From assembly GCF_016741815.1 (NCBI RefSeq), contig NZ_JAERRJ010000013.1:124001-188000 (forward strand): DNA of 64,000 nucleotides. Direction: 5' to 3'. Both the position numbers and the translations under genes were made by a program. Below the pieces are notes generated by a model. The model saw only the letters and a program-made list of their open reading frames with translations. It was not told the origin of the DNA and searched no databases. Shown here piece by piece: positions 39,500 to 47,909 of the stretch. This DNA comes from Nocardia acididurans. GTDB taxonomy: Bacteria > Actinomycetota > Actinomycetes > Mycobacteriales > Mycobacteriaceae. The first letter of the stretch is position 1, and each line of letters opens with the position of its first letter.

Positions 39500-41210
39500 G
39501 GAACGTTCCCGCGTGCAGGGTGCTGCCGAAGCCGGGCGCGAATTCGCCGTACTCGTAGACGATATGGCCGCCGACCATGGTGGCGGCCACCGCCGCGTCG
39601 TTGCGATTGACCATGCGGTGCACGCCGGTGCCGGGGAATCGGGATTCGGCGTATCGTCCACTGCTGCCGTCGAATCCGGCCGGGTCGATGACGGCGAGGT
39701 CGGCGCGCTTGCCCACGGCGAGGCGACCGGCGTCGAGACCGTACCAGTCGGCCAGTTCGGCGGTGACCCGGTGCACGGCCTGTTCCAGGGGCATGAAGCC
39801 GCGGGCATGGACGCGTTCGAGCAGCCGGAGGTTGGCGTTGTAGAAGGCCATATTGCGCAGGTGCGCACCGGAATCCGCGAAACCGATCTGCACCATGGGG
39901 GAGGTCTGCAGCCAGTCCAGGACATCGTCGCGATCATTGGCGATGGTGGTGCGCCAGCGGAGTTTGTCGCCGTGTTCGACGGTCAGATCGAGGAGGGCGT
40001 CGGGGGCGGTGATGCCGCGCTCGGCGGCGATATCGGCGAAGGACTTGCCGACGACGGCGGCGTCGGGACAGCCCACGATCTCGGCGTCGGCGAGATCGCG
40101 GTGCCAGACGCGCGGGCCGAAGCGCTTGGACAGATCCTTGCGGAAACTACGGCGGTACTGCTCATCCGCCAGCAGCTCATTGCGGGCGAGCACCTCGCGA
40201 ATATTCAAAGCCGCTGAGCCCGAACCGAATTCCTCGAAGATCACCAGATCGATGCCGTCGGCGTAGACCTCGAACGGGACCGGCAGATGCTGCCATCGCA
40301 GGTTCGCCCCGCCGAGCCGATTGGCCGCCCACGCCGCACCCACGGCCGCCCGCGCCACCGTGCGGTCGGCCTTGATATCGGCTGCCGAGAGCAGTGAGGT
40401 CTTCAACGGCCTGCGGCGGAACAGCCGCCCGGCGCTCTGTGCGAAGTACCGCACCATCTCGACCCGGGAGGTGAGGTTCGGTGTGCTCTGATGCACCCGA
40501 TTCCGGGTGCGCAGAACAGTATTCAACCGCCGATACTCGGCCCACGTGGCATACGTCGACGGCAGCTGCCGGGTCGGGAAACGCTTACCCTCCAGCTTGG
40601 AGAAGGAACTCCGAATGGTGGAGAGCCCCACGAATCCGGCGTCCAGCGCCTGCTCGAGCATGGCCGCCATCCGATCCAGCTCGGACGCGCTCGGCCGCAC
40701 ATCGGCGTGCACGGCCCGGCCCAAACCCATGACGGCGACCCGGATGTCGGAGTGCCCGATGAACGCCGCGACATTGATACCGAGCGGCTTGGACCGGATG
40801 GCCTCGGCGTAGGAGCGCGGATCGGTCCAGGTCCGGTGCTCCTTCACCGCGTCGTTCACCACGTCCCACGGCAGCGCCTCGACCCGGGCGAACATATCGG
40901 CGCAATCCTCGGCTTCGGCGAAAACCGTTGACAGTGAACAGTTTCCGAACACAACCGCGGTGACGCCGTGTCGTGCCGACTCTCCTAGTCCAGGGCTGGT
41001 CAGCACCTCGGCGTCGTAGTGGGTGTGCACGTCGATCATTCCCGGGATCACCCAGGTGCCGGTGGCGTCGATGGTGCGCCGCCCGTCCGGCAGGTTCGGT
41101 TCGATCGCGACGATCGTGCCGTCGCGCACCCCCACGTCGCTGGACACGGGCGCGGCGCCCGTGCCGTCGTATACCGATCCACCCCGAACGACGACATCGA
41201 AACCGGCCAT
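39486..41210 (-). CDS. D-aminoacylase-like amidohydrolase
   Basis: A 574-residue amidohydrolase-superfamily enzyme. The N-terminal composite beta domain begins FDVVVRGGSVYDGTGAAPVS, then GTWVIPGMIDVHTHYDAEVL gives the metal-binding His-x-His; AVVFGNCSLS and HSDIRVAVMGLGRAV follow, and the C-terminal FADSGAHLRNMAFYNANLRL carries the catalytic Asp. The final GRLAVGKRADLAVIDPAGFD closes the beta domain. This fits N-acyl-D-amino-acid deacylases. ATG 41210 has GGGAG six bases upstream, and one GTG precedes it. Its substrate class is likely N-acyl-D-amino acids or related amides. Confidence 0.87.
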   Translation of the reverse strand: MAGFDVVVRGGSVYDGTGAAPVSSDVGVRDGTIVAIEPNLPDGRRTIDATGTWVIPGMIDVHTHYDAEVLTSPGLGESARHGVTAVVFGNCSLSTVFAEAEDCADMFARVEALPWDVVNDAVKEHRTWTDPRSYAEAIRSKPLGINVAAFIGHSDIRVAVMGLGRAVHADVRPSASELDRMAAMLEQALDAGFVGLSTIRSSFSKLEGKRFPTRQLPSTYATWAEYRRLNTVLRTRNRVHQSTPNLTSRVEMVRYFAQSAGRLFRRRPLKTSLLSAADIKADRTVARAAVGAAWAANRLGGANLRWQHLPVPFEVYADGIDLVIFEEFGSGSAALNIREVLARNELLADEQYRRSFRKDLSKRFGPRVWHRDLADAEIVGCPDAAVVGKSFADIAAERGITAPDALLDLTVEHGDKLRWRTTIANDRDDVLDWLQTSPMVQIGFADSGAHLRNMAFYNANLRLLERVHARGFMPLEQAVHRVTAELADWYGLDAGRLAVGKRADLAVIDPAGFDGSSGRYAESRFPGTGVHRMVNRNDAAVAATMVGGHIVYEYGEFAPGFGSTLHAGTFLTAS

Positions 41211-41322
41211 CACATGCTCCCATACATATGTGTATCGAAATCCAGAGTATCCGCTTGCCAGCCCCCGCGGAACCGGTGACGATTATTCGAATGCGATCCA
41301 GCGCGGATTCCCGGCTGGGAGC

Positions 41323-42009
41323 ATGTCGACGGACACCACCATTGGGAGGAGTGGGGACGTGGGGACAACTGTGCAGGCACCGGCCATCGGGCAGATGGCG
41401 GTCATACACCGGGGATTTCGTAAAGGACTGGCAGCCGCGCCCGGACTGGTGCGCGGGCTGCGGGCCGGTGATCACGGGCGGATCGGGATCGTCACCGACC
41501 ACGTGCGGGATCTGATGGACACCTTGCACATTCACCACAGCGGGGAGGACGAATTGCTGTGGCCGCTACTACGGGAGCGAGCGCCGGAGGATGCGGCCCG
41601 CATCCAGCTCATGGCCGATCAGCACGGGCAGGTCGATGAGCTGGTGCGGCAGGTGACCACACTGTTGCCGCTGGTCACCGCCGATCTCGGCGTCTATCGC
41701 GAGGATCTGGCCGGGCGGCTCGAGGAACTCGCCAAGGTGCTGGACGAGCACATGACCGTGGAGGAGACCGAACTGCTGCCGATCGTCGCGCGGCACATCA
41801 CCGCCGCGGAGTGGAACCGGCTGGGGGAGCACGGGCTCGCCAAGACGGCCAAGAGCAAGCGGTTGCTGACCCTCAGCCGAATTCTGGACAACGCCACCCC
41901 CGAGGAACGGCGGCTGTTCCTGAAGGATGTGCCCGCGCCGATCCGCATCCTGTGGAAGCTGGTGGGGAAGCGGCAGTTGGCGCGGGCCGACGCGAAGCTC
42001 TACGGCTGA
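41323..42009 (+). CDS. Hemerythrin-like domain protein
   Basis: A 228-residue protein with a hemerythrin HHE-type four-helix bundle: MAVIHRGFRKGLAAAPGLVR, DTLHIHHSGEDELLWPLLRE (H-x-x-x-E), ADQHGQVDEL, LDEHMTVEETELLPIVARHI (H-x-x-x-E) supply the His and Glu ligands of a di-iron site. The C-terminal part (LLTLSRILDNATPEERRLFL then DVPAPIRILWKLVGKRQLA) is a helical tail of unknown role. The family binds oxygen, NO or senses redox. ATG 41323 is used because of GGGAGC before it and because upstream codons look non-coding. Confidence 0.85.
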   Translation: MSTDTTIGRSGDVGTTVQAPAIGQMAVIHRGFRKGLAAAPGLVRGLRAGDHGRIGIVTDHVRDLMDTLHIHHSGEDELLWPLLRERAPEDAARIQLMADQHGQVDELVRQVTTLLPLVTADLGVYREDLAGRLEELAKVLDEHMTVEETELLPIVARHITAAEWNRLGEHGLAKTAKSKRLLTLSRILDNATPEERRLFLKDVPAPIRILWKLVGKRQLARADAKLYG

Positions 42010-42021
42010 GCTGTCCGGGAA

Positions 42022-42306
42022 CTATTCGGCGAAAGCGCCCATGGTGGGCAGCCACTCGACGATGCGCACGGCCTCGAGCAGGTTCTGCTGCGCGAACGGG
42101 TCCTCGGTGAACAGCTTCTCGACGCTGTCCAGGCTGTCCAGGCGCACCAGGATGAGCGCGCCCGAACCATCGGCGTTCGGGCCGCTGGTCAGGACGACAC
42201 CCTCGTCCACCAGGTTGTTCAGCCACGCCCGATGCGCCGGGCGATGCTCGTTGCGGGACTCGACGGTGGTGTCGGAGTAGGTGTAGTGCACGGCGAAAAC
42301 AGCCAC
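42022..42306 (-). CDS. YciI family protein
   Basis: A 94-residue YciI-like protein: MAVFAVHYTYSDTTVESRNE HRPAHRAWLN carries the typical early region with the conserved His, LVDEGVVLTSGPNADGSGAL and DSLDSVEKLFTEDPFAQQNL follow, and AVRIVEWLPTMGAF ends the fold. The family forms dimeric alpha-beta barrels with a likely His-Asp active site and no defined reaction. It lies 12 bp after the convergent hemerythrin gene and 35 bp downstream of the N-acetylglutamate synthase gene on the same strand, so those two may be co-transcribed. Confidence 0.88.
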   Translation of the reverse strand: MAVFAVHYTYSDTTVESRNEHRPAHRAWLNNLVDEGVVLTSGPNADGSGALILVRLDSLDSVEKLFTEDPFAQQNLLEAVRIVEWLPTMGAFAE

Positions 42307-42341
42307 GGATCACGCTTTCTGTTCGGGAATCGGTGAATGGG

Positions 42342-42884
42342 TCAGAGCGTCAACAGCATTCGGGTGTTGCCGAGGGTATTCGGCTTCACGTAGCTGAGAT
42401 CGAGGAATTCGGCGACACCGGTGTCGTAGGACCGGCACATCTCGGCGTACACCTCGGCGGTGACGGGCGTGCCCTCGATCTCCACGAAGCCGTGCCGACT
42501 GAAGAAATCCACCTCGAAGGTCAGCACGAACAGCCGCTTCAACTCCAGCTCGCGAGCCACCGTGATCAGCTGGTTGACCAGCAGCGCGCCTGCGCCCGTG
42601 CCCTTGATATCGGGATGCACGGCCACCGTGCGCACCTCACCGAGGTCGGCCCACAGCACGTGCAGCGCGCCGCAGCCGAGCAGTTGCCCGTCGCGCTCGG
42701 CGACCCAGAACTCCTGAACGGATTCGTACAGCGTGACCAGGTTCTTCTCCAGCAGAATCCGGCCGGCGTAGATGTCGATGAGGTGTTTGATGGCGGGCAC
42801 GTCAGAGGTTCGGGCGCGGCGAACGATCGGCTCGGCCGCCGTCCCGCCGTCGACCGAACCACTGTGGGGCACCCGTGTTGTCAT
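42342..42884 (-). CDS. argA: Amino-acid N-acetyltransferase (N-acetylglutamate synthase, Rv2747-like)
   Basis: A 180-residue GNAT protein: PIVRRARTSDVPAIKHLIDI, VQEFWVAERDGQLLGCGALH, LGEVRTVAVHPDIKGTGAGA (acetyl-CoA binding R/Q-x-x-G-x-G/A) and LKRLFVLTFEVDFFSRHGFV are in order. This is the short GNAT-only N-acetylglutamate synthase that begins arginine biosynthesis in Mycobacteriales. Its neighbours support this: as in M. tuberculosis, it is divergent from a pgsA-type gene followed by clgR and pspA. ATG 42884 is the natural start within a longer open frame. Confidence 0.85.
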   Translation of the reverse strand: MTTRVPHSGSVDGGTAAEPIVRRARTSDVPAIKHLIDIYAGRILLEKNLVTLYESVQEFWVAERDGQLLGCGALHVLWADLGEVRTVAVHPDIKGTGAGALLVNQLITVARELELKRLFVLTFEVDFFSRHGFVEIEGTPVTAEVYAEMCRSYDTGVAEFLDLSYVKPNTLGNTRMLLTL

Positions 42885-43004
42885 GGGGTGCACAGTAGTC
42901 GGCCCCGGTACCGATAGGCTTGTCGGTGTGTCGCACATCCAGTCCCCTCGCATACCGGAATGGTCCGGGAACCATGGCCGGTTCGACGGCTGGCGGGGGT
43001 GCTG

Positions 43005-43685
43005 GTGACCGTGCAGCGTGACGAGGTGGAAGGGCGCTGGGCCGAGGCCGCTCCGGCGCGATCCGGGTTCGCCGCCGCGGGCCCTCCGGAGCCGGCGGGA
43101 TTGGTGGAACCGGCGGCCGTGCCGCTGATGAACATCGCCAATGTGCTGACCGTGCTGCGGATCGTCATCGTGCCGATATTCCTCATGGCGTTGTTCGCCG
43201 GCGGCGGGCACGACACCGAGTGGCGGTGGGCCGCGGCCGCGCTGTTCGGCGTCGCCGCCATCACCGACCGCATCGACGGGCAACTGGCCCGCAAGTACGG
43301 GCTGGTCACCGATTTCGGCAAGCTCGCCGATCCCATCGCGGACAAGGCGCTGATCGGCGCCGCCCTGGTCGGACTGTCCATGCTGGGCGATCTGCCCTGG
43401 TGGATGACCATCGTGATCGTGGCCCGCGAACTCGGGGTGACCCTGCTGCGGCTGGCGGTCGTGCGGCGCGGAGTGATCCCGGCCGGGCGCGGCGGCAAAC
43501 TCAAGACACTGGTGCAGTCGGTGGCCATCGGCGTGCTGCTGCTGCCGCTGTCGGGCGGATTCGCTTCGGCGGGAATGGCTTTGATGTATGTGGCCGTGGT
43601 GCTGACGGTGGTCACCGGTCTCGACTATGTGGCCCAGGCGGCCCGGCTCTGGTTCGGTTCGCCCGGCGGCCGCCGTGCCGCCTGA
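43005..43685 (+). CDS. pgsA: CDP-alcohol phosphatidyltransferase (PgsA-type)
   Basis: A 226-residue membrane enzyme. The diagnostic D-G-x2-A-R-x8-G-x3-D-x3-D motif is present in ITDRIDGQLARKYGLVTDFG and KLADPIADK. About five to six membrane helices (IANVLTVLRIVIVPIFLMAL, WRWAAAALFGVAAITDRI, ALIGAALVGLSMLG, WWMTIVIVARELGVTLLRLA) match CDP-diacylglycerol-glycerol-3-phosphate phosphatidyltransferase. It probably makes phosphatidylglycerophosphate. About 40 polar residues precede helix 1. GTG 43005 is suggested; GTG 43011 and an upstream ATG at 42960 are alternatives. It starts the pgsA-cinA-clgR-pspA-pspM row. Confidence 0.9.
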   Translation: MTVQRDEVEGRWAEAAPARSGFAAAGPPEPAGLVEPAAVPLMNIANVLTVLRIVIVPIFLMALFAGGGHDTEWRWAAAALFGVAAITDRIDGQLARKYGLVTDFGKLADPIADKALIGAALVGLSMLGDLPWWMTIVIVARELGVTLLRLAVVRRGVIPAGRGGKLKTLVQSVAIGVLLLPLSGGFASAGMALMYVAVVLTVVTGLDYVAQAARLWFGSPGGRRAA

Positions 43686-44214
43686 GCCCGGCACACCCGA
43701 GACCTCCGGCGCGGTGCTCGCGCCGAACGATCCGCTGACGGCCGCCGTGCCCGCCGCCGAACTGGTGGCCGCGCTCAAATCCGCCGGGCAGACCGTGGCC
43801 ACCGCGGAATCGCTCACCGCGGGTCTGCTGGCCGCCGCCATCGCGGGAATTCCGGGTGCCAGCGCGGTGTTGCGGGGTGGACTGATCGTCTACGCCACCG
43901 ACCTCAAGCACTCCCTCGCCGATGTGAGTGCGGACACTCTGACCAGCGACGGACCGGTGGCGGCAAGCACCGCCGAACAACTGGCGGTGGGTGCCCGCAC
44001 ACGCTGCGGCGCGGACTGGGGCGTCGGGCTCACCGGCGTCGCCGGACCCGATCCGCAGGACGGACGCGAGGTAGGAACGGTATTCCTGGGTATCGCCGGA
44101 CCGGAGGGCACCGAGGTCATCCGGTTGAAACTCGCGGGAGACCGGTGGACGATCAGGGTGAGCGCGGCCCGCGCTGCTGTAACCGAACTCGTCCGCAGTG
44201 TCAGCGGTGGGTGA
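43675..44214 (+). CDS. cinA: CinA C-terminal domain protein (nicotinamide-nucleotide amidase type)
   Basis: A 179-residue stand-alone CinA/PncC domain: LVAALKSAGQTVATAESLTA, GLLAAAIAGIPGASAVLRGG, LIVYATDLKHSLADVSADTL, GVGLTGVAGPDPQDGREVGT and VFLGIAGPEGTEVIRLKLAG. The AESLTAG and G-V-A-G-P motifs contain the active-site residues of PncC, which deamidates NMN to NaMN in pyridine-nucleotide recycling. It starts at GTG 43675, overlapping pgsA by 11 bp, so the two are translationally coupled. Its place between pgsA and clgR is common in Actinobacteria. Confidence 0.9.
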   Translation: MPPEPGTPETSGAVLAPNDPLTAAVPAAELVAALKSAGQTVATAESLTAGLLAAAIAGIPGASAVLRGGLIVYATDLKHSLADVSADTLTSDGPVAASTAEQLAVGARTRCGADWGVGLTGVAGPDPQDGREVGTVFLGIAGPEGTEVIRLKLAGDRWTIRVSAARAAVTELVRSVSGG

Positions 44215-44295
44215 AAGACTCGGGAACGCGGGGCCGACGCCGGACGTTGACCAGTCAGACGCTGGGTCCGGCGAGACGAGTGTGAGGAGAACGAG

Positions 44296-44778
44296 ATGAC
44301 GCTGCTGCGAGAAGCGATCGGGGAAAGCCTGCGGCGCGCTCGGGTCGCCCAGAGCCGGACTCTGCGCGAGGTCTCGACCTCCGCGCGAGTGAGCCTGGGC
44401 TATCTGTCCGAAGTCGAGCGCGGGCGCAAGGAAGCCTCCAGCGAGCTGCTGGCCGCCATCTGCCAGGCACTGGATGTGCCGCTGTCGCAGGTGCTCTTCG
44501 ATGTGAGCGCCGCCATGGCCGACGCCGATCAGGCGCGTGAGCGCGCGGTGCCCATCGCGGTACCGGTGCCGGCCCGGAACGCCAAGGCGAGCGTGGCCGG
44601 CGTCAAGGCGAATGTGTCTGCGGCCAAGGCGAATCCGGCGCTGGCCGTGGCCTCGGCGGCGGTCACCCCCAAGGGTGGCGACGGCGACGCCGTGCGAGGC
44701 ACCGAGGGAGGTTTCGGCCCCCGCATCGTCATTCCGGCCCCCAAGTCGGATCGATTGGTGCTGGTGGCCGCCAAGTGA
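44296..44778 (+). CDS. clgR: ClgR-type transcriptional activator
   Basis: A 160-residue XRE-family protein. MTLLREAIGESLRRARVAQS, RTLREVSTSARVSLGYLSEV and ERGRKEASSELLAAICQALD form the helix-turn-helix, near-identical to mycobacterial ClgR (Rv2745c), which activates the clp protease genes and the psp operon under envelope and redox stress. The Ala/Val/Pro-rich linker (residues 85-135) is longer than the HTH and probably disordered. AGGAG lies five to seven bases before ATG 44296. It is the upstream neighbour of pspA, as in M. tuberculosis, with a hairpin between. Confidence 0.93.
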   Translation: MTLLREAIGESLRRARVAQSRTLREVSTSARVSLGYLSEVERGRKEASSELLAAICQALDVPLSQVLFDVSAAMADADQARERAVPIAVPVPARNAKASVAGVKANVSAAKANPALAVASAAVTPKGGDGDAVRGTEGGFGPRIVIPAPKSDRLVLVAAK

Positions 44779-44836
44779 ACACAGTGCGCGTGAGCCGAAA
44801 GGGATAAATTCTCTGTAGGCTTCGTGCCGGAGGCGT

Positions 44837-44870
44837 CGTGCAGCAGCTGTCGGAGTCCAGCTGCTGCGCG
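44837..44870 (+). terminator. Stem-loop between clgR and pspA
   Basis: Perfect 10-bp arms GCAGCAGCTG (44840-44849) and CAGCTGCTGC (44858-44867) with an 8-base loop, extendable by three pairs including one G-T. It lies about 60 bp after the clgR stop and 93 bp before pspA. It may be a partial terminator, or a processing site that lets pspA be expressed differently from clgR. No T-run follows. Confidence 0.55.
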
Positions 44871-44962
44871 GCAGTGGATGATAGGGACAACCGGGTGCGT
44901 GACGGTCGCGCACCATGTCGTGTGAAGGCACGCGGCACGTCACATGGAGGCGGGATCAATCG

Positions 44963-45781
44963 ATGGCTAATCCGTTCGTGAAGGCCTGGAAGTACATGAT
45001 GGCCCTCTTCGACTCGAAGATCGAAGAGCATGCGGATCCGAAGGTGCAGATCCAGCAGGCCATCGAGGAAGCTCAGCGCCAGCATCAGGCTCTGTCCCAG
45101 CAGGCCGCGTCGGTCATCGGCAACCAGCGCCAGCTGGAGATGAAGCTGAACCGGCAGCTCGACGAGGTCGAGAAGCTCAATGCCAATGCGCGCCAGGCGG
45201 TCATGCTGGCCGACCAGGCCGCCGGTGCGGGCGACACCGAGAAGGCGATCCAGTACACCAACGCCGCCGAGGCTTTCGCCGCGCAGCTGGTCACCGCCGA
45301 GCAGGCGGTCGAGGATCTGAAGGTGCTGCACGACCAGTCGCTGCAGGCTGCCGCCCAGGCCAAGAAGGCCGTCGAGCAGAACGCCATGCTGCTGCAGCAG
45401 AAGGTCGCCGAGCGCACCAAGCTGCTGTCCCAGCTGGAGCAGGCCAAGATGCAGGAGCAGGTCTCGGCCTCCCTGCAGCAGATGGACTCCACCCTCTCGG
45501 CCCCCGGCACCACGCCGAGCCTGGACGCGGTGCGCGAGAAGATCGAGCGCCGCTACGCCAACGCCCTCGGTGCCGCCGAGCTCGCGGGCAATTCGGTTCA
45601 GGGCCGCATGATGGAGGTCCAGCAGGCCTCCATCCAGATGGCCGGCCACAACCGCCTCGAGCAGATCCGCGCCTCCATGCGCGGCGACGCCCTGCCCGCC
45701 GGTGGCCAGGCGCAGCAGCAGGCCGTTCCGAACCCGGCCGCCCAGCCGCAGATCAACAAGGGCCAGGCCGCCCAGCAGTAA
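44963..45781 (+). CDS. pspA: PspA/IM30 family envelope-stress protein
   Basis: A 272-residue PspA-like protein, mostly coiled coil: MANPFVKAWKYMMALFDSKI, EEHADPKVQIQQAIEEAQRQ, HQALSQQAASVIGNQRQLEM and QLDEVEKLNANARQAVMLAD show heptad-rich helices typical of the 35-kDa antigen homologue (Rv2744c), with a final Gln/Ala-rich tail (GGQAQQQAVPNPAAQPQINK). Such proteins bind membranes and stabilise them under stress; in mycobacteria PspA is regulated by ClgR. AUG 44963 follows GGAGG nine bases upstream. Encoded directly before the PspM-type gene. Confidence 0.94.
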   Translation: MANPFVKAWKYMMALFDSKIEEHADPKVQIQQAIEEAQRQHQALSQQAASVIGNQRQLEMKLNRQLDEVEKLNANARQAVMLADQAAGAGDTEKAIQYTNAAEAFAAQLVTAEQAVEDLKVLHDQSLQAAAQAKKAVEQNAMLLQQKVAERTKLLSQLEQAKMQEQVSASLQQMDSTLSAPGTTPSLDAVREKIERRYANALGAAELAGNSVQGRMMEVQQASIQMAGHNRLEQIRASMRGDALPAGGQAQQQAVPNPAAQPQINKGQAAQQ

Positions 45782-45820
45782 CCGGCGGTAAGCAAGGCGC
45801 TGCACGAAAGGCATTGCACG

Positions 45821-47860
45821 ATGGGGAGATCGCGGACAGACAACCGGTCCGCGGTCTCCCCTGCCCGTTTCCTGCGCCGCACCCGCACCGAACCGGCAAC
45901 CGACCCCACCGCCCTCTTCCCATCGCCCTTCCCCGCCCCGGCCGAACCGTCCCCGGACGCCTCGGCCACCGCGCCCCAATCCTTCAGCGCGGCAACGGCT
46001 CCCGCCGACCCGCAGCATGCCGCGCACCCGGAAGCTCCCGGCGCGACCGCGTATTCCGGCTGGACCGGCACCAATTCCGCCCCGGCGCAGCGGTTCTCAC
46101 CGACGCCCAGCTCCCAGCCGCAGTCCCCACCCGCTCCCGGTGCTCAGCCGCCGTTCGCGCCCGAATCTGTCGGTGGGGTCGGCTACGGTAGCCGCGTGAA
46201 CGCACCTGGCGATCCGATATCCGCAGCACCCCACGGATCTCGCGCTGTCCCCGGTGCGTCGGCCGCGCGGCCCAACACTGAGCTGCCCACCGGCCGTGTC
46301 AGTTCCACAACAATTCCGCTGACACCCGTCGGAGGTCGGCAGGCGTCTGTAGACCCTTCGCCCGATCCGTCCCCGGCTGATCTCGGTGCCCACAACGCAG
46401 CTGCCCCCTTCGACACCGTCCCATCGAAGCCGACCAAGCGGCTGTGGCGGCGCAAGCCCGCGACCACGGGTGAGGCTGCCGGTAGGGAGGGCTCGGCGGC
46501 GGCCTGTTCGGACGAGTCGCACACGGAACCCCCTGTCGCGGTCGAGCCGCGTGGCGAATCGGACTGGCGCGGTGGTGCCGAAGGCTATGCGGCGGGTGGT
46601 CGGACGGCGTACGGACACGCCACCTCGGCGAACGATGGCGCGAGATTCGATCAGCCGAGCGCATATTCGCCATCCGCTCGGTACCCACAGGTCGGTTATC
46701 CGCCCGGGTATTTCGACGACAAGGTCGATCCGGCTGTCGGCGGAGTCGGGCACGGAGCCGCCCCGGAGGCCCGCGCTGGTGAGGCGTTCGGAACGCCTCC
46801 GACGCCGCGAAGCAGACGTGGTGAGACCGCATCCGCCGGCAACGACCGCGAGACCGGTGCACGCAGGCGCGGTCGTGCGGAAGGCACGTATGCGGGAACC
46901 GGTGCGTGGGATCCGCTGGGCGCCTACGGGATTCCCGGCGGGTTCGATTCCGGTCGGGCGGATGCGGCAAATGCGGGCACGCCCCACGGCGGGCAGGACG
47001 CCGGTTCCCGGGAGACGTTGAGCGGTCGTGCCGGTCGGGCTGTGCGGGAAGCGCTCGCGCCCACCGGGGTCGAGCCCGAGGAGTTGGCGCGGCGGCTGCC
47101 GGATACGTTGCGGGGGATGGGGGAGCAGGCCCTGGTGGCGGTGCGGAAGTGGGCTGATCCGCGGGAGCGGGAGCTGCGGCGTCGGCGGCGGACCCGTCGG
47201 CGTAGTCTGCGGCTCGGCACCGCGGGCGGCGTGACGACCGTGGGAACCGTTGGCCTGGTGCTGATTTCGGCGCCCGCCTGGGCTGTCATCGTGGTGGGTG
47301 GCGGTGCGGTCGCACTGGTCACCGGCACCGCGGTCACCGCCAAGAAGTACCTGCAGATGCGGAAGGAGCCGCTGCCGCAGGCGGCCTTCGTGCCGCGCAA
47401 GATGCCACCGATCCGCTCTGCCGCGCGCGCCTCGATTTCCCGGCTGATCAGAGCCGAGCGAGCGTTGCACGGTCTGGGCGCGCAGATCGCCCGCTCCGGT
47501 CGACTACCCGCCGACGATTTGACCGACACCCTCGAGACGGCCGCGTCCGGTTCGGCCGCGCTGCACGCACTCTCCGACGACCTGGTCGCCATGGAACGCG
47601 CCGCCGAGGCCCTGGGACCGCGGAATGCGCCGCTGACAATCCACGTCCAGGCCGTCGCGGGCCGCCTGGACGCCGGCGTGGTCGAATTCGAATCGATGGT
47701 GGCCGCCGCCGCGAAGGTGCTCGCCGTACCGGAGAGCGCCGCCATCGCCGATGATCTCGGGTGGGCCATGGTGCATCTCCGCGACGCCGCGGACCGGCTG
47801 GACGGCTGGGCGCAGGCGCTCACCGATCTGGCCGACGAACGGTACCGCGCCAACCCGTAG
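45821..47860 (+). CDS. pspM: PspM-like envelope-stress membrane protein with a long disordered N-terminus
   Basis: A 679-residue protein. Residues about 410-679 match the PspM (Rv2743c) pattern: RELRRRRRTRRRSLRLGTAG, two adjacent membrane helices (TTVGTVGLVLISAPAWAVIV, GGGAVALVTGTAVTAKKYLQ), then helical FVPRKMPPIRSAARASISRL. PspM is an integral membrane partner of PspA. The first 400 residues are Pro/Ala/Gly/Arg-rich and look disordered, unlike the short N-terminus in M. tuberculosis. GAAAGG before ATG 45821 and the 39-bp gap from pspA support the start, but an internal start cannot be excluded. Co-transcribed with pspA. Confidence 0.82.
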   Translation: MGRSRTDNRSAVSPARFLRRTRTEPATDPTALFPSPFPAPAEPSPDASATAPQSFSAATAPADPQHAAHPEAPGATAYSGWTGTNSAPAQRFSPTPSSQPQSPPAPGAQPPFAPESVGGVGYGSRVNAPGDPISAAPHGSRAVPGASAARPNTELPTGRVSSTTIPLTPVGGRQASVDPSPDPSPADLGAHNAAAPFDTVPSKPTKRLWRRKPATTGEAAGREGSAAACSDESHTEPPVAVEPRGESDWRGGAEGYAAGGRTAYGHATSANDGARFDQPSAYSPSARYPQVGYPPGYFDDKVDPAVGGVGHGAAPEARAGEAFGTPPTPRSRRGETASAGNDRETGARRRGRAEGTYAGTGAWDPLGAYGIPGGFDSGRADAANAGTPHGGQDAGSRETLSGRAGRAVREALAPTGVEPEELARRLPDTLRGMGEQALVAVRKWADPRERELRRRRRTRRRSLRLGTAGGVTTVGTVGLVLISAPAWAVIVVGGGAVALVTGTAVTAKKYLQMRKEPLPQAAFVPRKMPPIRSAARASISRLIRAERALHGLGAQIARSGRLPADDLTDTLETAASGSAALHALSDDLVAMERAAEALGPRNAPLTIHVQAVAGRLDAGVVEFESMVAAAAKVLAVPESAAIADDLGWAMVHLRDAADRLDGWAQALTDLADERYRANP

Positions 47861-47909
47861 GGATTCGTGCGTGGGGAATCGAGTGGGGTGGCGGTAGGTT
47901 CCTCGTCTT

